Shown here piece by piece: positions 36,401 to 49,075 of a stretch of 64,000 bases of DNA. The notes under the pieces are model-generated. The model made no database searches. It was not told the DNA's origin and saw only the letters and a list, made by a program, of their open reading frames with translations. This stretch comes from Larix kaempferi (lineage: Eukaryota > Streptophyta > Pinopsida > Pinales > Pinaceae), in the NCBI GenBank assembly GCA_027924585.1, contig BSBM01000200.1:1054001-1118000 (forward strand). The letters are read 5' to 3'. The position numbers and the translations under genes are program-made. How positions within the stretch are numbered: the first letter of the stretch is position 1; every line of letters starts with the position of its first letter.

Positions 36401-39400
36401 CATGCATCCGGAAATAAGAAAAGCTTACTTCCCCCGTTTTTTAAAATCACAGCTTCTAGAAGGTTTACATGATTTCTTAAAAAACACGAGTTTTTAGAAA
36501 ATGTGTTTTATTTCATAAATGGAATCAACAAAGTATGCACATTCTACATCATAACGACTTTCTATAGTTTGCGCATGCGTTTGGAAATAAGAAAAGCTTA
36601 CTTCCCCCGTTTTTTAAAATCACAGCTTCTAGAAGGTTTACATGATTTCTTAAAAAACACGAGTTTTTAGAAAATGTGTTTTATTTCATAAATGGAATCA
36701 ACAAAGTATGCACATTCTACGCCATAACGACTTTCTATAGTTTGCGCATTCGTCCGGAAATAAGAAAAGCTTACTTCCACCGTTTTTTAAAATCGCAGCT
36801 TCTAGAAGGTTTACATGATTTCGTAAAAAACAGGAGTTTTTAGAAAATGTGTTTTATTTCATAAATGGAATCTACAAAGTATGCAAATTCTACGTCATAA
36901 CGACTTTCTATAGTTTGCGCATGCGTCCGGAAATAAGAAAAGCTTACTTCCACCGTTTTTTAAAATCATAGCTTCTAGAAGGTTTACATGATTTCGGAAA
37001 AAACACGAGTTTTTAGAAAATCTGTTTTCTTTCGTAAATGGACTCGATAAAGTATGCACATTCTACGTCATAACGACTTTCTACAGTTTGCGCATGCGTC
37101 CGGAAATAAGAAAAGCTTACTTCCACCGTTTGTAGAATCACAGCTTCTAGAAGTTTTACATGATTTCGTAAAAAACACGAGTTTTTAGAAAATGTGTTTT
37201 ATTTCATAAATGGAATCTACGAAGTATGCACATTCTACATCATACCGACTTTCTATAGTTTGCGCATGCGTCCGGAAATAAGAAAAGCTTACTTCCCCCG
37301 TTTTTTAAAATCACAGCTTCTAGAAGGTTTGCCTGATTTCTTAAAAAACACGAGTTTTTAGAAAATGTGTTTTATTTCATAAATGGAATCGACAAATTAT
37401 GCACATTCTACGTCATAACGACTTTCTATAGTTTGCGAATGCATCTGGAAATAACAAAAGCTTACTTCCACCGTTTTTAAAATGACAGCTTCTAGAAGCT
37501 TTACATGATTTCGTAAAAAACACGAGTTTTTAGAAAAAGTGTTTTATTTCATAAATGGAATCAACAAAGTATGCACATTCTACGTCATAACGACTTTCTA
37601 TAGTTTGCGAATGCGTCCGGAAATAAGAAAAGCTTACTTCCACCATTTTTTAAAATCACAGCTTCTAGAAGGTTTACATGATTTCTTAAAAAACACGAGT
37701 TTTTAGAAAATGTGTTTTATTTCATAAATGGTACCTACAAAGTTTGCACATTCTACATCATAACGACTTTCTATAGTTTGCGCATGCCTCCGGAAATAAG
37801 AAAAGCTTACTTCCACCGTTTTTTAAAATCACAGCTTCTAGAAGGTTTACATCATTTCGTAAAAAACATGAGTTTTTAGAAAATGTGTTTTATTTCATAG
37901 ATGGAATCTACAAAGTATGCACATTGTACGTCATAACGACTTTCTATAGTTTGCGCATGCATTCGGAAATAAGAAAAGCATACTTCCCCCGTTTTTTAAA
38001 ATCACGGCTTCTAGAAGGTTCACATGATTTCTTAAAAAACACGAGTTTTTAGAAAATGTGTTTTATTTCATAAATGGAATCAACAAAGTATGCACATTCT
38101 ACGTCATAACGACATTCTATAGTTTGCGCATTCGTCCGGAAATAAGAAAAGCTTACTTCCACCGTTTTTTAAAATCACAGCTTCTAGAAGGTTTACATGA
38201 TTTCGTAAAAAACACGAGTTTTTAGAAAATGTGTTTTATTTCATAAATGGAATCAACAAAGTATGCACATTCTACATCATAACGACTCTCTATAGTTTGC
38301 GAATGCGTTTGCAAATAATAAAAGCTTACTTCCCCCGTTTTTTAAAATCACAGCTTCTAGAAGGTTTACATGATTTCTTAAAAAACACGAGTTTTTAGAT
38401 AATTTGTTTTATTTCATAAATGGAATCGAAGAAGTATGCACATTCTACGTCATAAAGTCTTGCTATAGTTTGCGCATGCGTCCGGAAATAAGAAAAGCTT
38501 ACTTCCACCTTTTTTTAAAATCACAGCTTCTAGAAGCTTTACATGATTTCGTAAAAAACACGAGTTTTTAGAAAATGTGTTTTATTTCATAAATGGAATC
38601 GACAAAGTATACACATTCTACGTCATAACGACTTTCTATAGTTTGTGCATGCGTCCGGAAAGAACAAAAACTTACTTCCCCCGTTTTTTAAAATCACAGC
38701 TTCTAGAAGGTTTACATGATTTCTTAAAAAACACGAGTTCTTAGATAATTTGTTTTATTTCATAAATGGAATCAACGAAGTATGCACATTCTACGACATA
38801 AAGTCTTTCTATAGTTTGCGCATGCGTCTGGAAATAAGAAAAGCTTACTTCCACCTTTTTTTAAAATCACAGCTTCTAGAAGCTTTACATGATTTCGTAA
38901 AAAACACGAGTTTTTAGAAAATGTGTTTTATTTCATAAATGGAATCGACAAAGTATACACATTCTACGTCATAACGACTTTCTATAGTTTGTGCATGCGT
39001 CCGGAAATAACAAAAACTTACTTCCCCCGTTTTTTAAAATCACAGCTTCTAGAAGGTTTACATGATTTCGTAAAAAACACGAGTTTTTAGAAAATGTGTT
39101 TTATTTCATAAATGGAATCTACAAAGTATGCACATTCTACGTCATAACGACTTTCTATAGTTTGCACATGCATCCGGAAATAAGAAAAGCTTACTTCCCC
39201 CGTTTTTTAAAATCACAGCTTCTAGAAGGTTTACATGATTTCTTAAAAAACACGAGGTTTTAGAAAATGTGTTTTATTTCATAAATGGAATCAACAAAGT
39301 ATGCACATTCTACATCATAACGACTTTCTATAGTTTGCGCATGCGTTTGGAAATAAGAAAAGCTTACTTCCCCCGTTTTTTAAAATCACAGCTTCTAGAA

Positions 39401-40760
39401 GGTTTACATGATTTCTTAAAAACCACGAGTTTTTAGAAAATGTGTTTTATTTCATAAATGGAATCAACAAAGTATGCACATTATACGCCATAACGACTTT
39501 CTATAGTTTGCGCATTCGTCTGGAAATAAGAAAAGCTTACTTCCACCGTTTTTTAAAATCGCAGCTTCTAGAAGGTTTACATGATTTCGTAAAAAACAGG
39601 AGTTTTTAGAAAATGTGTTTTATTTCATAAATGGAATCTACAAAGTATGCAAATTCTACGTCATAACGACTTTCTATAGTTTGCGCATGCGTCCGGAAAT
39701 AAGAAAATCTTACTTCCACCATTTTTTAAAATCATAGCTTCTAGAAGGTTTACATGATTTCGGAAAAAACATGAGTTTTTAGAAAATGTGTTTTCTTTCG
39801 TAAATGGACTCCACAAAGTATGCACATTCTATGTCATAACGACTTTCTACAGTTTGCGTATGCGTCCGGAAATAAGAAAAGCTTACTTCCACCGTTTTTT
39901 TAGAATCACAGCTTCTAGAAGTTTTACATGATTTCGTAAAAAACGCGAGTTTTTAGAAAATGTGTTTTATTTCATAAATGGAATCTACAAAGTACGCACA
40001 TTCTACGTCATACCAACTTTCTATAGTTTGCGCATGCGTCCGGAAATAAGAAAAGCTTACTTCCCCCGTTTTTTAAAATCACAGTTTCTAGAAGGTTTGC
40101 ATGATTTCTTAAAAAACACGAGTTTTTAGAAAATGTGTTTTATTTCATAAATGGAATCGACAAAGTATGCACATTCTACGTCATAACGACTTTCTATAGT
40201 TTGCGAATGCGTCTGGAAATAACAAAAGCTTACTTCCACCGTTTTTTAAAATGACAGCTTCTAGAAGCTTTACATGATTTCGTAAAAAACACGAGTTTTT
40301 AGAAAAAATGTTTTATTTCATAAATGGAATCAACAAAGTATGCACATTCTACGTCATAACGACTTTCTATAGTTTGTGCATGCGTCCGGAAATAAGAAAA
40401 GCTTACTTCCACCATTTTTTAAAATCACAGCTTCTAGAAGGTTTACATGGTTTCGTAAAAAACACGAGTTTTTAGAAAATGTGTTTTATTTCATAAATGG
40501 AATCTACAAAGTATGCACATTCTACGTCATAACGACTTTCTATAGTTTGCGCATTCGTCCAGAAATAAGAAAAGCTTACTTCCACCGTTTTTTAAAATCA
40601 CAGCTTCTAGAAGGTTTACATGATTTCTTAAAAAACACGAGTTTTTAGAAAATGTGTTTTATTTCATAAATGGAATCAACAAAGTATGCACATTCTACGT
40701 CATAACGACTTTCTATGGTTTGCGAATGCGTTTGCAAATAAGAAAAGCTTACTTCCCCCG
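33420..40760 (+). repeat. 14-monomer higher-order repeat, block 2 (about 2.42 kb unit, three copies)
   Basis: This is the same HOR family as the 19.6-26.8 kb block. TTTGCAAATA occurs at 33466, 35888, 38308 and 40731 (spacings 2422, 2420, 2423). GGTACC at 35310 and 37730 and GCATAC at 35558 and 37978 are both 2420 bp apart. The third unit has an extra dimer near 38.7-39.0 kb and lacks the GGTACC and GCATAC monomers, so gains and losses by unequal exchange are visible. Confidence 0.88.
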
Positions 40761-43097
40761 TTTTTTAAAATCACAGCTTCTAGAAGGTTTACATGATTTC
40801 TTAAAAAACACGAGTTTTTAGAAAATGTGTTTTATTTCATAAATGGAATCAACGAAGTATGCACATCCTACGTCATAAAGACTTTCTATAGTTTGCGCAT
40901 GCGTCCGGAAATAAGAAAAGCTTACTTCCACCTTTTTTTAAAATCACAGCTTCTAGAAGCTTTACATGATTTCGTAAAAAACACGAGTTTTTAGAAAATG
41001 TGTTTTATTTCATAAATGGAATCGACAAAGTATGCACATTCTACGTCATAACGACTTTCTATAGTTTGTCCATGCGTCCGTAAATAAGAAAAGCTTACTT
41101 CCCCCGTTTTTTAAAATCACAGCTTCTAGAAGCTTTACATGATTTCGTAAAAAACACGAGTTTTTAGAAAATGTGTTTTATTTCATAAATGGAATCTTCA
41201 AAGTATGCACATTCTACGTCATAACGACTTTCTATAGTTTGCACATGCATCCGGAAATAAGAAAAGCTTACTTCCCCCGTTTTTTAAAATCACAGCTTCT
41301 AGAAGGTTTACATGATTTCTTAAAAAACACGAGTTTTTAGAAAATGTGTTTTATTTCATAAATGGAATCAACAAAGTATGGACATTCTACATCATAACGA
41401 CTTTCTATAGTTTGCGCATGCGTTTGGAAATAAGAAAAGCTTACTTCCCCCGTTTTTTAAAATCACAGCTTCTAGAAGGTTTACATGATTTCTTAAAAAA
41501 CACGATTTTTTAGAAAATGTGTTTTATTTCATAAATGGAATCAACAAAGTATGCACATTCTACGCCATAACGACTTTCTATAGTTTGCGCATTCATCCGG
41601 AAATAAGAAAAGCTTACTTCCACCGTATTTTTAAAATCACAGCTTCTAGAAGGTTTACATGATTTCGTAAAAAACAGGAGTTGTTAGAAAATGTGTTTTA
41701 TTTCATAAATGGAAACTACAAAGTATGCACATTCTACGTCATAATGACTTTCTATAGTTTGCGCATGCGTCCGGAAATAAGAAAAGCTTACTTCCACCGT
41801 TTTTTAAAATCACAGCTTCTAGAAGGTTTACATGATTTCGTAAAAAACACGAGTTTTTAGAAAATGTGTTTTATTTCATAAATGGACTCGACAAAGTATG
41901 CACATTCTACGTCATAACAACTTTCTACAGTTTGCGCATGCATCCGGAAATAAGAAAAGCTTACTTCCACTGTTTTTTAAAATCACAGCTTCTAGAAGCT
42001 TTACATGATTTCGTAAAAAACACGAGTTTTTAGAAAATGTGTTTTATTTCATCAATGGAATCAACAAAGTATGCACATTCTACGTCATAAAGACTTTCTA
42101 TAGTTTGTGCATGCGTCCGGAAATAAGAAAAGCTTACTTCCACCTTTTTTTAAAATCACAGCTTCTAGAAGCTTTACATGATTTCGTAAAAAACACGAGT
42201 TTTTAGAAAATGTGTTTTATTTCATCAATGGAATCGACAAAGTATGCACATTCTATGTCATAAAGACTTTCTATAGTTTGTGCATGCGTCCGGAAATAAG
42301 AAAATCTTACTTCCCCTGTTTTTTAAAATCACGGCTTCTAGAAGGTTTACATGATTTCGTAAAAAACACGAGTTTTTAGAAAATGTGTTTTATTTCATAA
42401 ATGGAATGTACAAAGTATGCACATTCTACGTCATAACAACTTTCTATAGTTTGCACATGCATCCGGAAATATGAAAAGCTTACTTCCACCGTTTTTTAAA
42501 ATCACAGCTTCTAGAAGGTTTACATGATTTCGTAAAAAACACGAGTTTTTAGAAAATGTGTTTTATTTCAAAAATGGAATCTACAAAGTATGCACATTCT
42601 ACATCATAACGACTTTCTATAGTTTGCGCATGCGTCCAGAAATAAGAAAAGCTTACTTCCCCCATTTTTTAAAATCACAGCTTCTACATGATTTCTTAAA
42701 AAACACGAGGTTTTAGAAAATGTGTTTTATTTCATAAAGGGAATCAAGAAAGTATGCACATTCTACGTCATAACGACTTTCTATAGTTTGCGCATGCGTT
42801 TGGAAATAAGAAAAGCTTACTTCCCCCATTTTTTAAAATCACAGCTTATAGAAGGTTTACATGGTTTCTTAAAAAACACGAGTTTTTAGAAAATGTGTTT
42901 TATTTCATAAATGGAATCAACAATGTATACACATTCTACCTCATAATGACTTTCTATGGTTTGCGCATGTGTCCGGAAATAAGAAAAGCTTACTTCCACC
43001 ATTTTTTAAAATCAGAGCTTCTAGAAGGTTTACATGATTTCGTAAAAAACACGAATTTTTAGAAAATGTGTTTTATTTCATCAATGGAATCAACAAA

Positions 43098-43102
43098 GTA
43101 TG
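43098..43102 (+). other. target-site duplication, left of retroelement 2
   Basis: GTATG precedes the 5' LTR and recurs at 50202-50206. It corresponds to monomer positions 143-147. The intact duplication supports a simple integration with no later rearrangement. Confidence 0.95.
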
Positions 43103-43706
43103 TGTTGAGATATTGTAACTTCAAAGAATATTATATTTGTACTTTATTATTCTGGAGATGATTCATTCCTCCGTGAAGATCTTATTGTATATCCGGAGAT
43201 GTTTATTCCTCCGTCGGAATGTGGTAACTTGGGTTATTAGACTTCCGTAGTGGGGGTCGGCCCTGTATGTGTTATGTGGGTCAAAGGGTTATTAGACCAC
43301 CCTAGAGGGGTCGGCCCAGTCAGTTATAATGGGGTATTTAACCTAATGGTTAAATACGAGCCTACATGTACTTGTGTAAAATACATATCAGAGTAGTGTA
43401 TAAATAGAGGAGGTGTGTTCCTCATTGTACACATTCACTCACTTGAGGATAGCGCACTTGTGGAGGAGAGGTATGCTATTGTGGAGGAGGAGATCATGTC
43501 TCAGGGTTTCATCTTTGTATATTGCTAGTCATCTATATTGAGGAAGCTTTGCTGGGTTTTCTACCCCATGAGGGTTTCCCAAGATAAATCTCTGTCTCTT
43601 GTGTTTATGTTGTGCTTGTTGTTTCTTCAGTGATCCTGTATATGCTATTATTGTGAAATGGAATGTAATGCTTCTATTTTCTATCTTAGCATATTAAATC
43701 TTAACA
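43103..43706 (+). repeat. 5' LTR of retroelement 2
   Basis: 604 bp from TGTTGAG to TTAACA with the TATA box at 43399-43406. U3 starts with a duplicated CCGGAGATG/CCTCCGT arrangement (41 bp apart in the 3' copy) whose CGGAG and CTCCG arms form inverted repeats. About 10 substitutions separate it from 49598-50201. Confidence 0.95.
43399..43406 (+). promoter_or_regulatory. TATA box of 5' LTR, element 2
   Basis: TATAAATA at the same LTR offset as in element 1, followed by GAGGAGGTGTG. This is the likely promoter of the element's transcript. Confidence 0.8.
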
Positions 43707-43718
43707 TGGTGTCAGAGC
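43707..43718 (+). other. primer-binding site (tRNA-iMet type), element 2
   Basis: TGGTGTCAGAGC directly follows the 5' LTR, one base from the usual plant TGGTATCAGAGC. Confidence 0.92.
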
Positions 43719-46410
43719 TAACCTGAAGGAAGACAAGGTATGGCACTAACGACACTTGCTTTACTCACGACAATTTGAAGGTTAGGGTTTTACATAGCAA
43801 AAACCAGTCATCGTAGCACTTTCGCTATAAATCCGTTTTGGCGAAGTTTTCGGATCTGAAATTGTTACAGGACGAATATTAAATCTCCAGGTACCTCGTG
43901 TCCAAAGGACAACCTTTAATTCGTTGTACTTTGTGATTTATGATCTGTACATTATAGGGTTTCTGCCTCTTCCAGATCTGAGTCAAAATCAGGTGACCTT
44001 GGGTAAAAGGTCATATCTTGGGCTAGGAAGCTCCAAATGAAATTTTGTAAAAAGTGACAGGTAGTAAACAGTCTGTACTATCTCAGAAAACTTTTTCAGA
44101 GGCCGAAGTTGAACCAGTGACACGTGGTACTCCGTACAAGTTCACCCTCCTGTATTATCCCATAAACAGGTCATGTTACGACACTTGGCATAACTCTCTC
44201 TCAGAGAGTCCAATTGAGGTCAGACCTGTCAGGATGGAAAGATAACAGGCCGAGATACATGAGGAAAGTTTTTCAGAGGCCGAAGTTCAAATAGTGACAC
44301 GTGGCACACCGTACAAGTTCGCTCTTCTGTTTTATCCCAAAACAGGTCACGTTGCGACATTTGACATAACTCTCTCTCAGAGAATCCAATTGAGGTCAGA
44401 CCTGTCAGGATGGAAATATATCAGGTCAGGCTATCTCAGAAAACTTTTTCAGACCCTGTGGATTGAAAAGTTTGGAGTTACACCAGAAACAATCAGGTAC
44501 ATATTTCTGTCAAAACAAAATTATTTTTGAGTACCTTCATTCATGGCTTCCGGAATTTAGGGCTTTGAAGAAAGTTGGAATTTTTGTAAACGGAGACCAC
44601 GGATGAATGCTACTCATCAAAATAGAAATTTAGAGACCAAGATCAGATTTTTTGGTTGGGCAGAAGGCCGGGCTTGATCAAACCCTAGTTCGGGACTTTG
44701 ATCAGAAAAGTGGAAAATTAGGGCTTCTGTAAAAATGAGAATTTTTGAAATCTGTGACCATGGCTAGAAGCTCCTCAGAAAAATAGAAGCTTAGAGCTTT
44801 GGATCAAACATTTTGATTGGGCAGAAGAGTGGGATTCATCAAACCCCAGTTCAGGGTCACGTCCAGTGAATCCGGAAGTTTCAAAGGCAAAATTGAGGAG
44901 TGAAACTTTGCAGTTTTCAAATTCTGAATATATCAGTTTGATCAGCTCATCAAGGCGCATATTTCTATCCTTTCGGAAGTTTGAAATTCAAAGTTTGAAT
45001 TTTTGGGGTTTCTCTGACAAACCCATATCCAGCTCCAGGTCCAGTTCTTGCAAATCAAGTGGATAGGGTTAATCCTAGAAGAAGATGGATTGGTCACCTG
45101 CATAAGTGAAGGAGTTCCTGTTTCAGAGGGAGATGAGGCTAAGGCTTTACATAAGGAGATTACAAGCGATCTCGACAGGTATGACTCATCGAGGTATGTT
45201 TTGAGATTTGTTCATGATTAAGTTTATGGTATGTTTGTCTTCATGTTATTACGGTTAGTACAATCTTGATTTTAGATTTGTTGTATCACCTTAACAAAAT
45301 TATGAATGCATGATAGAAGATATTCATTGGTTAGGGTGTTGACACTTATGATTGTACTAATGCATTATAATGTTGTGTGAGGTTGATGTTGTCTGCTAAC
45401 AAGATACAGGTACATCACAAAAGACAAATCAGGCTCCATGACCATGAAAACATGAAGACAAAGACTCATCCATAATCTTTGTTCTACTTACGAGGTATGT
45501 ATGACTTTGTTATATTATGCTTAACCTATGAGACATGCAGGTTCTAGCTCAGGATCTCTAAATCATTGAAGAGATTGTTTAGGTATGTTGTACATAACCA
45601 AGTAGGTATACTAATCCAGGTATGTTTCCCATGAATCTTACCTTGTGTTAGGATCCCTTATATAAGTATACTTGATATGATTGGTTATGCTTATTCATAA
45701 AGTTAGTAATCAAGGGTTTATGCATGATTTAATTAACCAGAAGAGTACTATGATCAAACAAGAATATGCATGAGTAAAAGAAGACTTACTTGAAACCCTG
45801 AATACTAATGATCATGACTATACATATTCAAGATTATTTAGAATTAGAATGTTTTGAGAATATACTAATGAATGAATGTTTGTGTATGAGATCATGAGGA
45901 TGACACTAGTGCACACTTGAGCATGCACAGTGGTACAGAATGAATAGAAGTTCAAAGGACATATAGAAGATCAAGCGGGAGGCAACCACACAAACATAAA
46001 AGATAAGTATTTGAGTTGTTATTTGAAATAGTAAATGATATTTCTTGTATGCATATTTGTATTCCTAGAACATATCATGCTGAGTGCAAACATTCATAGA
46101 GCATTGAACATTATACTACTAATATGCATATGATTGGTAAGTTGGACAAACATTCCATTGTTGCTTGTCTAGAATGAAACCTCTTTGCTGACATGCTGAG
46201 AGCTGTGCACACTCTCGATAGTATGTTCTGGTAGAGATGGAAGGCATCTAGATAGCCACTGTATGCATACAGGATATGGGAAAGTGTTGTGCCAAAGTAT
46301 TGGTCAAGATAGTTGCATAACTATGTAAATGATATCTGTATGCATAATAGGTTATCATGATTTCATGATTATGAAGGATTACTAATCATGTACTTAATTT
46401 TGTTTTGTAG
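43719..46410 (+). other. non-coding leader of element 2
   Basis: This matches 9346-12003 of element 1 with small indels. The 177-bp direct repeat is present (CCCATAAACAGG-type words near 44159 and 44336), as is the downstream cluster of AGGTATG words (about 45178, 45192, 45492, 45580, 45603, 45617) and the TTGTTTTGTAG acceptor-like end at 46410. Short frames overlap on both strands and differ between the two elements mainly by amino-acid changes, so I call no gene. Confidence 0.8.
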
Positions 46411-46661
46411 GAAAGATCATGAAGAATAATGAACACCGAACAAGTGATGGATGTTCAACAAGAAGATTTACAAATCAAACAAAATATAGAAGGCTTGTGG
46501 CTAGAAGATTCTCTTAGAAAGAGGAAGAGAATCATGATGAGATGTTTGCTCCAAGTGGCTAGATAAGACCATTCTCTTAATGGTGCAATTAAAGAAGAAG
46601 TGTGAATCAGGTTCTGTATGGGTTCCCAGGATCGATAGTATATTGATGAGAATACATGTGG
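46411..46661 (+). pseudogene. stub of the copia pol remnant, element 2
   Basis: About 230 bp align with element 1 12004-12236, including AGATGTTTGCTCCAAGTGG. The sequence then reaches TTGATGAG and continues as the minisatellite leader (AATACATGTGGGGATTG) instead of RT. The rest of the RT/RNase H remnant is deleted. Nothing here can be translated into a useful product. Confidence 0.75.
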
Positions 46662-47150
46662 GGATTGTATCATCCTTGAACACTTGTTCTAAAGTGAGCC
46701 GTAGACAGGTGTCTCCGAGAAAGAAAAGGGATTGGATCATCCCTGGACTTTCAGTCCTAAAGAGAGCCGTAGACGTGAGGTCTCCGAGAATGAAGTCCTT
46801 AGTGGACAGTTGAGGGGATTGGATCATCCCTGGACTTTCAGTCCTAAAGAGAACCGTAGACGTGAGGTCTCCGAGAATGAAGTCCTTAGTGGACAGTTGA
46901 AGGGATTGGATCATCCCTGGACTTTCAGTCCTAAAGAGAGCCGTAGACGTGAGGTCTCCGAGAATGAAGTCCTTAGTGGACAGTTGAGGGGATTGGATCA
47001 TCCCTGGACTTTCAGTCCTAAAGAGAGCCGTAGACGTAAGGTCTCCGAGAAGTGGGGATTGTATCATCCCCGGACCTTGGTCCCTGAATTGATCCGTAGA
47101 CGTATGGTCTTCGAGAATAAAGTGATGGGGATTGCATCATCCCGGAACCA
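46662..47150 (+). repeat. 67/87/66-bp hairpin minisatellite units, element 2
   Basis: One 67-bp-type unit is followed by 87-bp-type units starting at 46728, 46815, 46902 and 46989 (the last shortened to 66 bp), then a single 66-bp-type unit at 47055, and a transition unit near 47128 (GGGATTGCATCATCCC, GAAC/GTTC). The order matches element 1, but the 66-bp family is not expanded. Stems H1, H2, H3 and, in 87-bp units, GTCC/GGAC are all present. Confidence 0.9.
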
Positions 47151-47570
47151 CTAGTTCAAAATGTACGTGAGGACTGCATCGTCCATGAACTGGGTTCAAA
47201 ATGTACGTGAGGACTGCATCGTCCATGAACTGGGTTCAAAATGTACGTGAGGACTGCATCGTCCATGAACTGGGTTCAAAATGTACGTGAGGACTGCATC
47301 GTCCATGAACTGGGTTCAAAATGTACGTGAGGACTGCATCGTCCATGAACTGGGTTCAAAATGTACGTGAGGACTGCATCGTCCATGAACTGGGTTCAAA
47401 ATGTACGTGAGGACTGCATCGTCCATGAACTGGGTTCAAAATGTACGTGAGGACTGCATCGTCCATGAACTGGGTTCAAAATGTACGTGAGGACTGCATC
47501 GTCCATGAACTGGGTTCAAAATGTACGTGAGGACTGCATCATCCATGAACTGGGTTCAAAATGTACGTGA
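47151..47570 (+). repeat. 40-bp hairpin minisatellite, element 2 (10 copies, almost identical)
   Basis: ATGTACGTGA recurs every 40 bp from 47161 to 47561. Ten full units show a single visible difference (CATCATCC for CATCGTCC in the last). Each has GGAC/GTCC around TGCATC and GAAC/GTTC around TGG. The family is absent from element 1. Confidence 0.95.
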
Positions 47571-48420
47571 TGGGATTGCATCGTCCCTAGACATGAGACT
47601 TGTCTTAAAGTGATAAGGACTAATCATCCTGTAAGTAGATTGGGATTGCATCGTCCCTAGACATGGTGAGGTGTCTTAAAGTGATAAGGACTAATCCTCC
47701 TGTAAGTAGATTGGGATTGCATCGTCCCTAGACATGGTGAAGTGTCTTAAAGTGATAAGGACTAATCATCCTGTAAGTAGATTGGGATTGCATCGTCCCT
47801 AGACATGGTGAGGTGTCTTAAAGTGATAAGGACTAATCATCCTGTAAGTAGATTGGGATTGCATCGACCCTAGACATGGTGAGGTGTCTTAAAGTGATAA
47901 GGACTAATCATCCTGTAAGTAGATTGGGATTGCATCATCCCTAGACATGGTTAGGTGTCTTAAAGTGATAAGGACTAATCATCCTGTAAGTAGATTGGGA
48001 TTGCATCGACCCTAGACATGGTGAGGTGTCTTAAAGTGATAAGGACTAATCATCCTGTAAGTAGATTGGGATTGCATCATCCCTAGACATGGTGAGGTGT
48101 CTTAAAGTGATAAGGACTAATCATCTTGTAAGTAGATTGGGATTGCATCGTCCCTAGACATGGTAAGGTGTCTTAAAGTGATAAGGACTAATCATCCTGT
48201 AAGTTGATTCGGGATTGCATCATCCTTAGACATGGTGAGGTGTCTTAAAAGGATAAGGATTGATCATCATGTAAGTTGATCTGGATTGCATCATCCATAG
48301 ACATGAGAGATGTCTTAAATTGAGAGGGATTGATCATCCCATAAGTGGATCAGGATTGTATCATCCTTGGGCCTATGTCCTAAAGTGAGAGGGATTGACC
48401 ATCCCGTAATTGGATCATGT
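47571..48420 (+). repeat. 71-bp hairpin minisatellite, element 2 (about 9 clean plus 3 degenerate copies)
   Basis: TGGGATTGCAT recurs at 47571, 47641, 47712, 47783, 47854, 47925 and onward, a period of 70-71 bp. Units hold GGGAT/RTCCC around TGCATC, AGACA/TGTCT around 7-8 bases, and AGGA/TCCT around CTAATCA. Units after 48209 diverge, and one has a longer AGACAT/ATGTCT stem. The family is absent from element 1. Confidence 0.92.
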
Positions 48421-48700
48421 GTGTTGCAGGGTATGCTGCTGTTGTGTATACTTGTATCAGTGTGGATACTTGTATTGATAGATGTATTAGTGAGAATACA
48501 TGCTTTTGATGATAGATGTATTAGTGAGAATACATGCTTTTGATGATAGATGTATTAGTGAGAATACATGCTTTTGATGATAGATGTATTAGTGAGAATA
48601 CATGCTTTTGATGATATATGTATTAGTAAGAATACATGTTTTGATGATAGATGTATTGGTGAGAATACATACTTTTGATGATACATGTATTGATTAATGT
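48421..48700 (+). repeat. 34-bp hairpin minisatellite, element 2 (about 6 copies)
   Basis: GATGTATTAG recurs at 48481, 48515, 48549 and 48583, then decays. Each unit has ATGTATT/AATACAT around AGTGAG. A single GTATC/GATAC unit (about 48454) precedes it, related to the 38-bp family of element 1. Confidence 0.88.
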
Positions 48701-49075
48701 ACTTGTATGGTTGAGGATACTTATGTTGTAGATCGAGATGATCCATATGCTGTAGATCGAGATGATCGAGATGCTGTAGATCGAGATGATCCAGATGCTG
48801 TAGATCGTGATGATCCAGATGCTGTAGATCGTGATGATCCAGATGCTGTAGATCGAGATGATCCAGATGGTGTAGATCGAGATGATCCAGATGGTGTAGA
48901 TCGAGATGATCCAGATGCTGTAGATGAGATGATCCAGATGCTGTAGATCGAGATGATCCAGATGTTATAGATCGAGATGATCCAGATGCTGTAGATCGAG
49001 ATGATCCAGATGTTGTAGATCGTGATGATCCAGATGTTGTAGATCGAGATGATCCAGATGCTGTAGATCGAGATG
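48701..49075 (+). repeat. 24-bp minisatellite, element 2 (about 14 copies)
   Basis: GTAGATCGAGATGATCCAGA-type units every 24 bp, each with GATC/GATC around GAGAT. As 24 is 8 codons, a frame rich in Asp (VDRDDPDA units) stays open over part of the block, but it opens and closes with the repeat and has no partner in element 1. I treat it as non-coding. Confidence 0.9.

Larger units (their letters stand above)
15980..43102 (+). repeat. 173-bp satellite array, segment B (about 157 monomers)
   Basis: The array resumes in the correct phase after the GTTTG target duplication at 15980-15984, in the same orientation as segment A. It contains an 8-mer HOR (17.7-19.5 kb) and two blocks of a 14-mer HOR (19.6-26.7 kb and 33.4-40.8 kb), with less regular monomers between. 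HindIII sites are present in most monomers; a recurring HOR member has lost it (AAGCATAC at 19641, 22237, 24660, 31579, 35558 and 37978). Segment B ends where retroelement 2 inserted. No gene-like content is seen. Confidence 0.97.

Noticed and set aside
40376-40648. Open frames of 60-112 codons inside the satellite (also 54380-54652, 56445-56717, 58510-58782, 60855-61193 and others)
   Set aside because: They are stretches of the 173-bp repeat read through. The period is not a multiple of three, the same DNA is broken in neighbouring monomers, and both strands give similar frames.
47161-47570. CRISPR array
   Set aside because: The 40-bp units are continuous tandem repeats with no variable spacers, inside a plant retrotransposon.
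48707-48946. Asp-rich frame of 8-residue repeats
   Set aside because: It follows directly from the 24-bp period, is broken within the same block, and has no counterpart in element 1.
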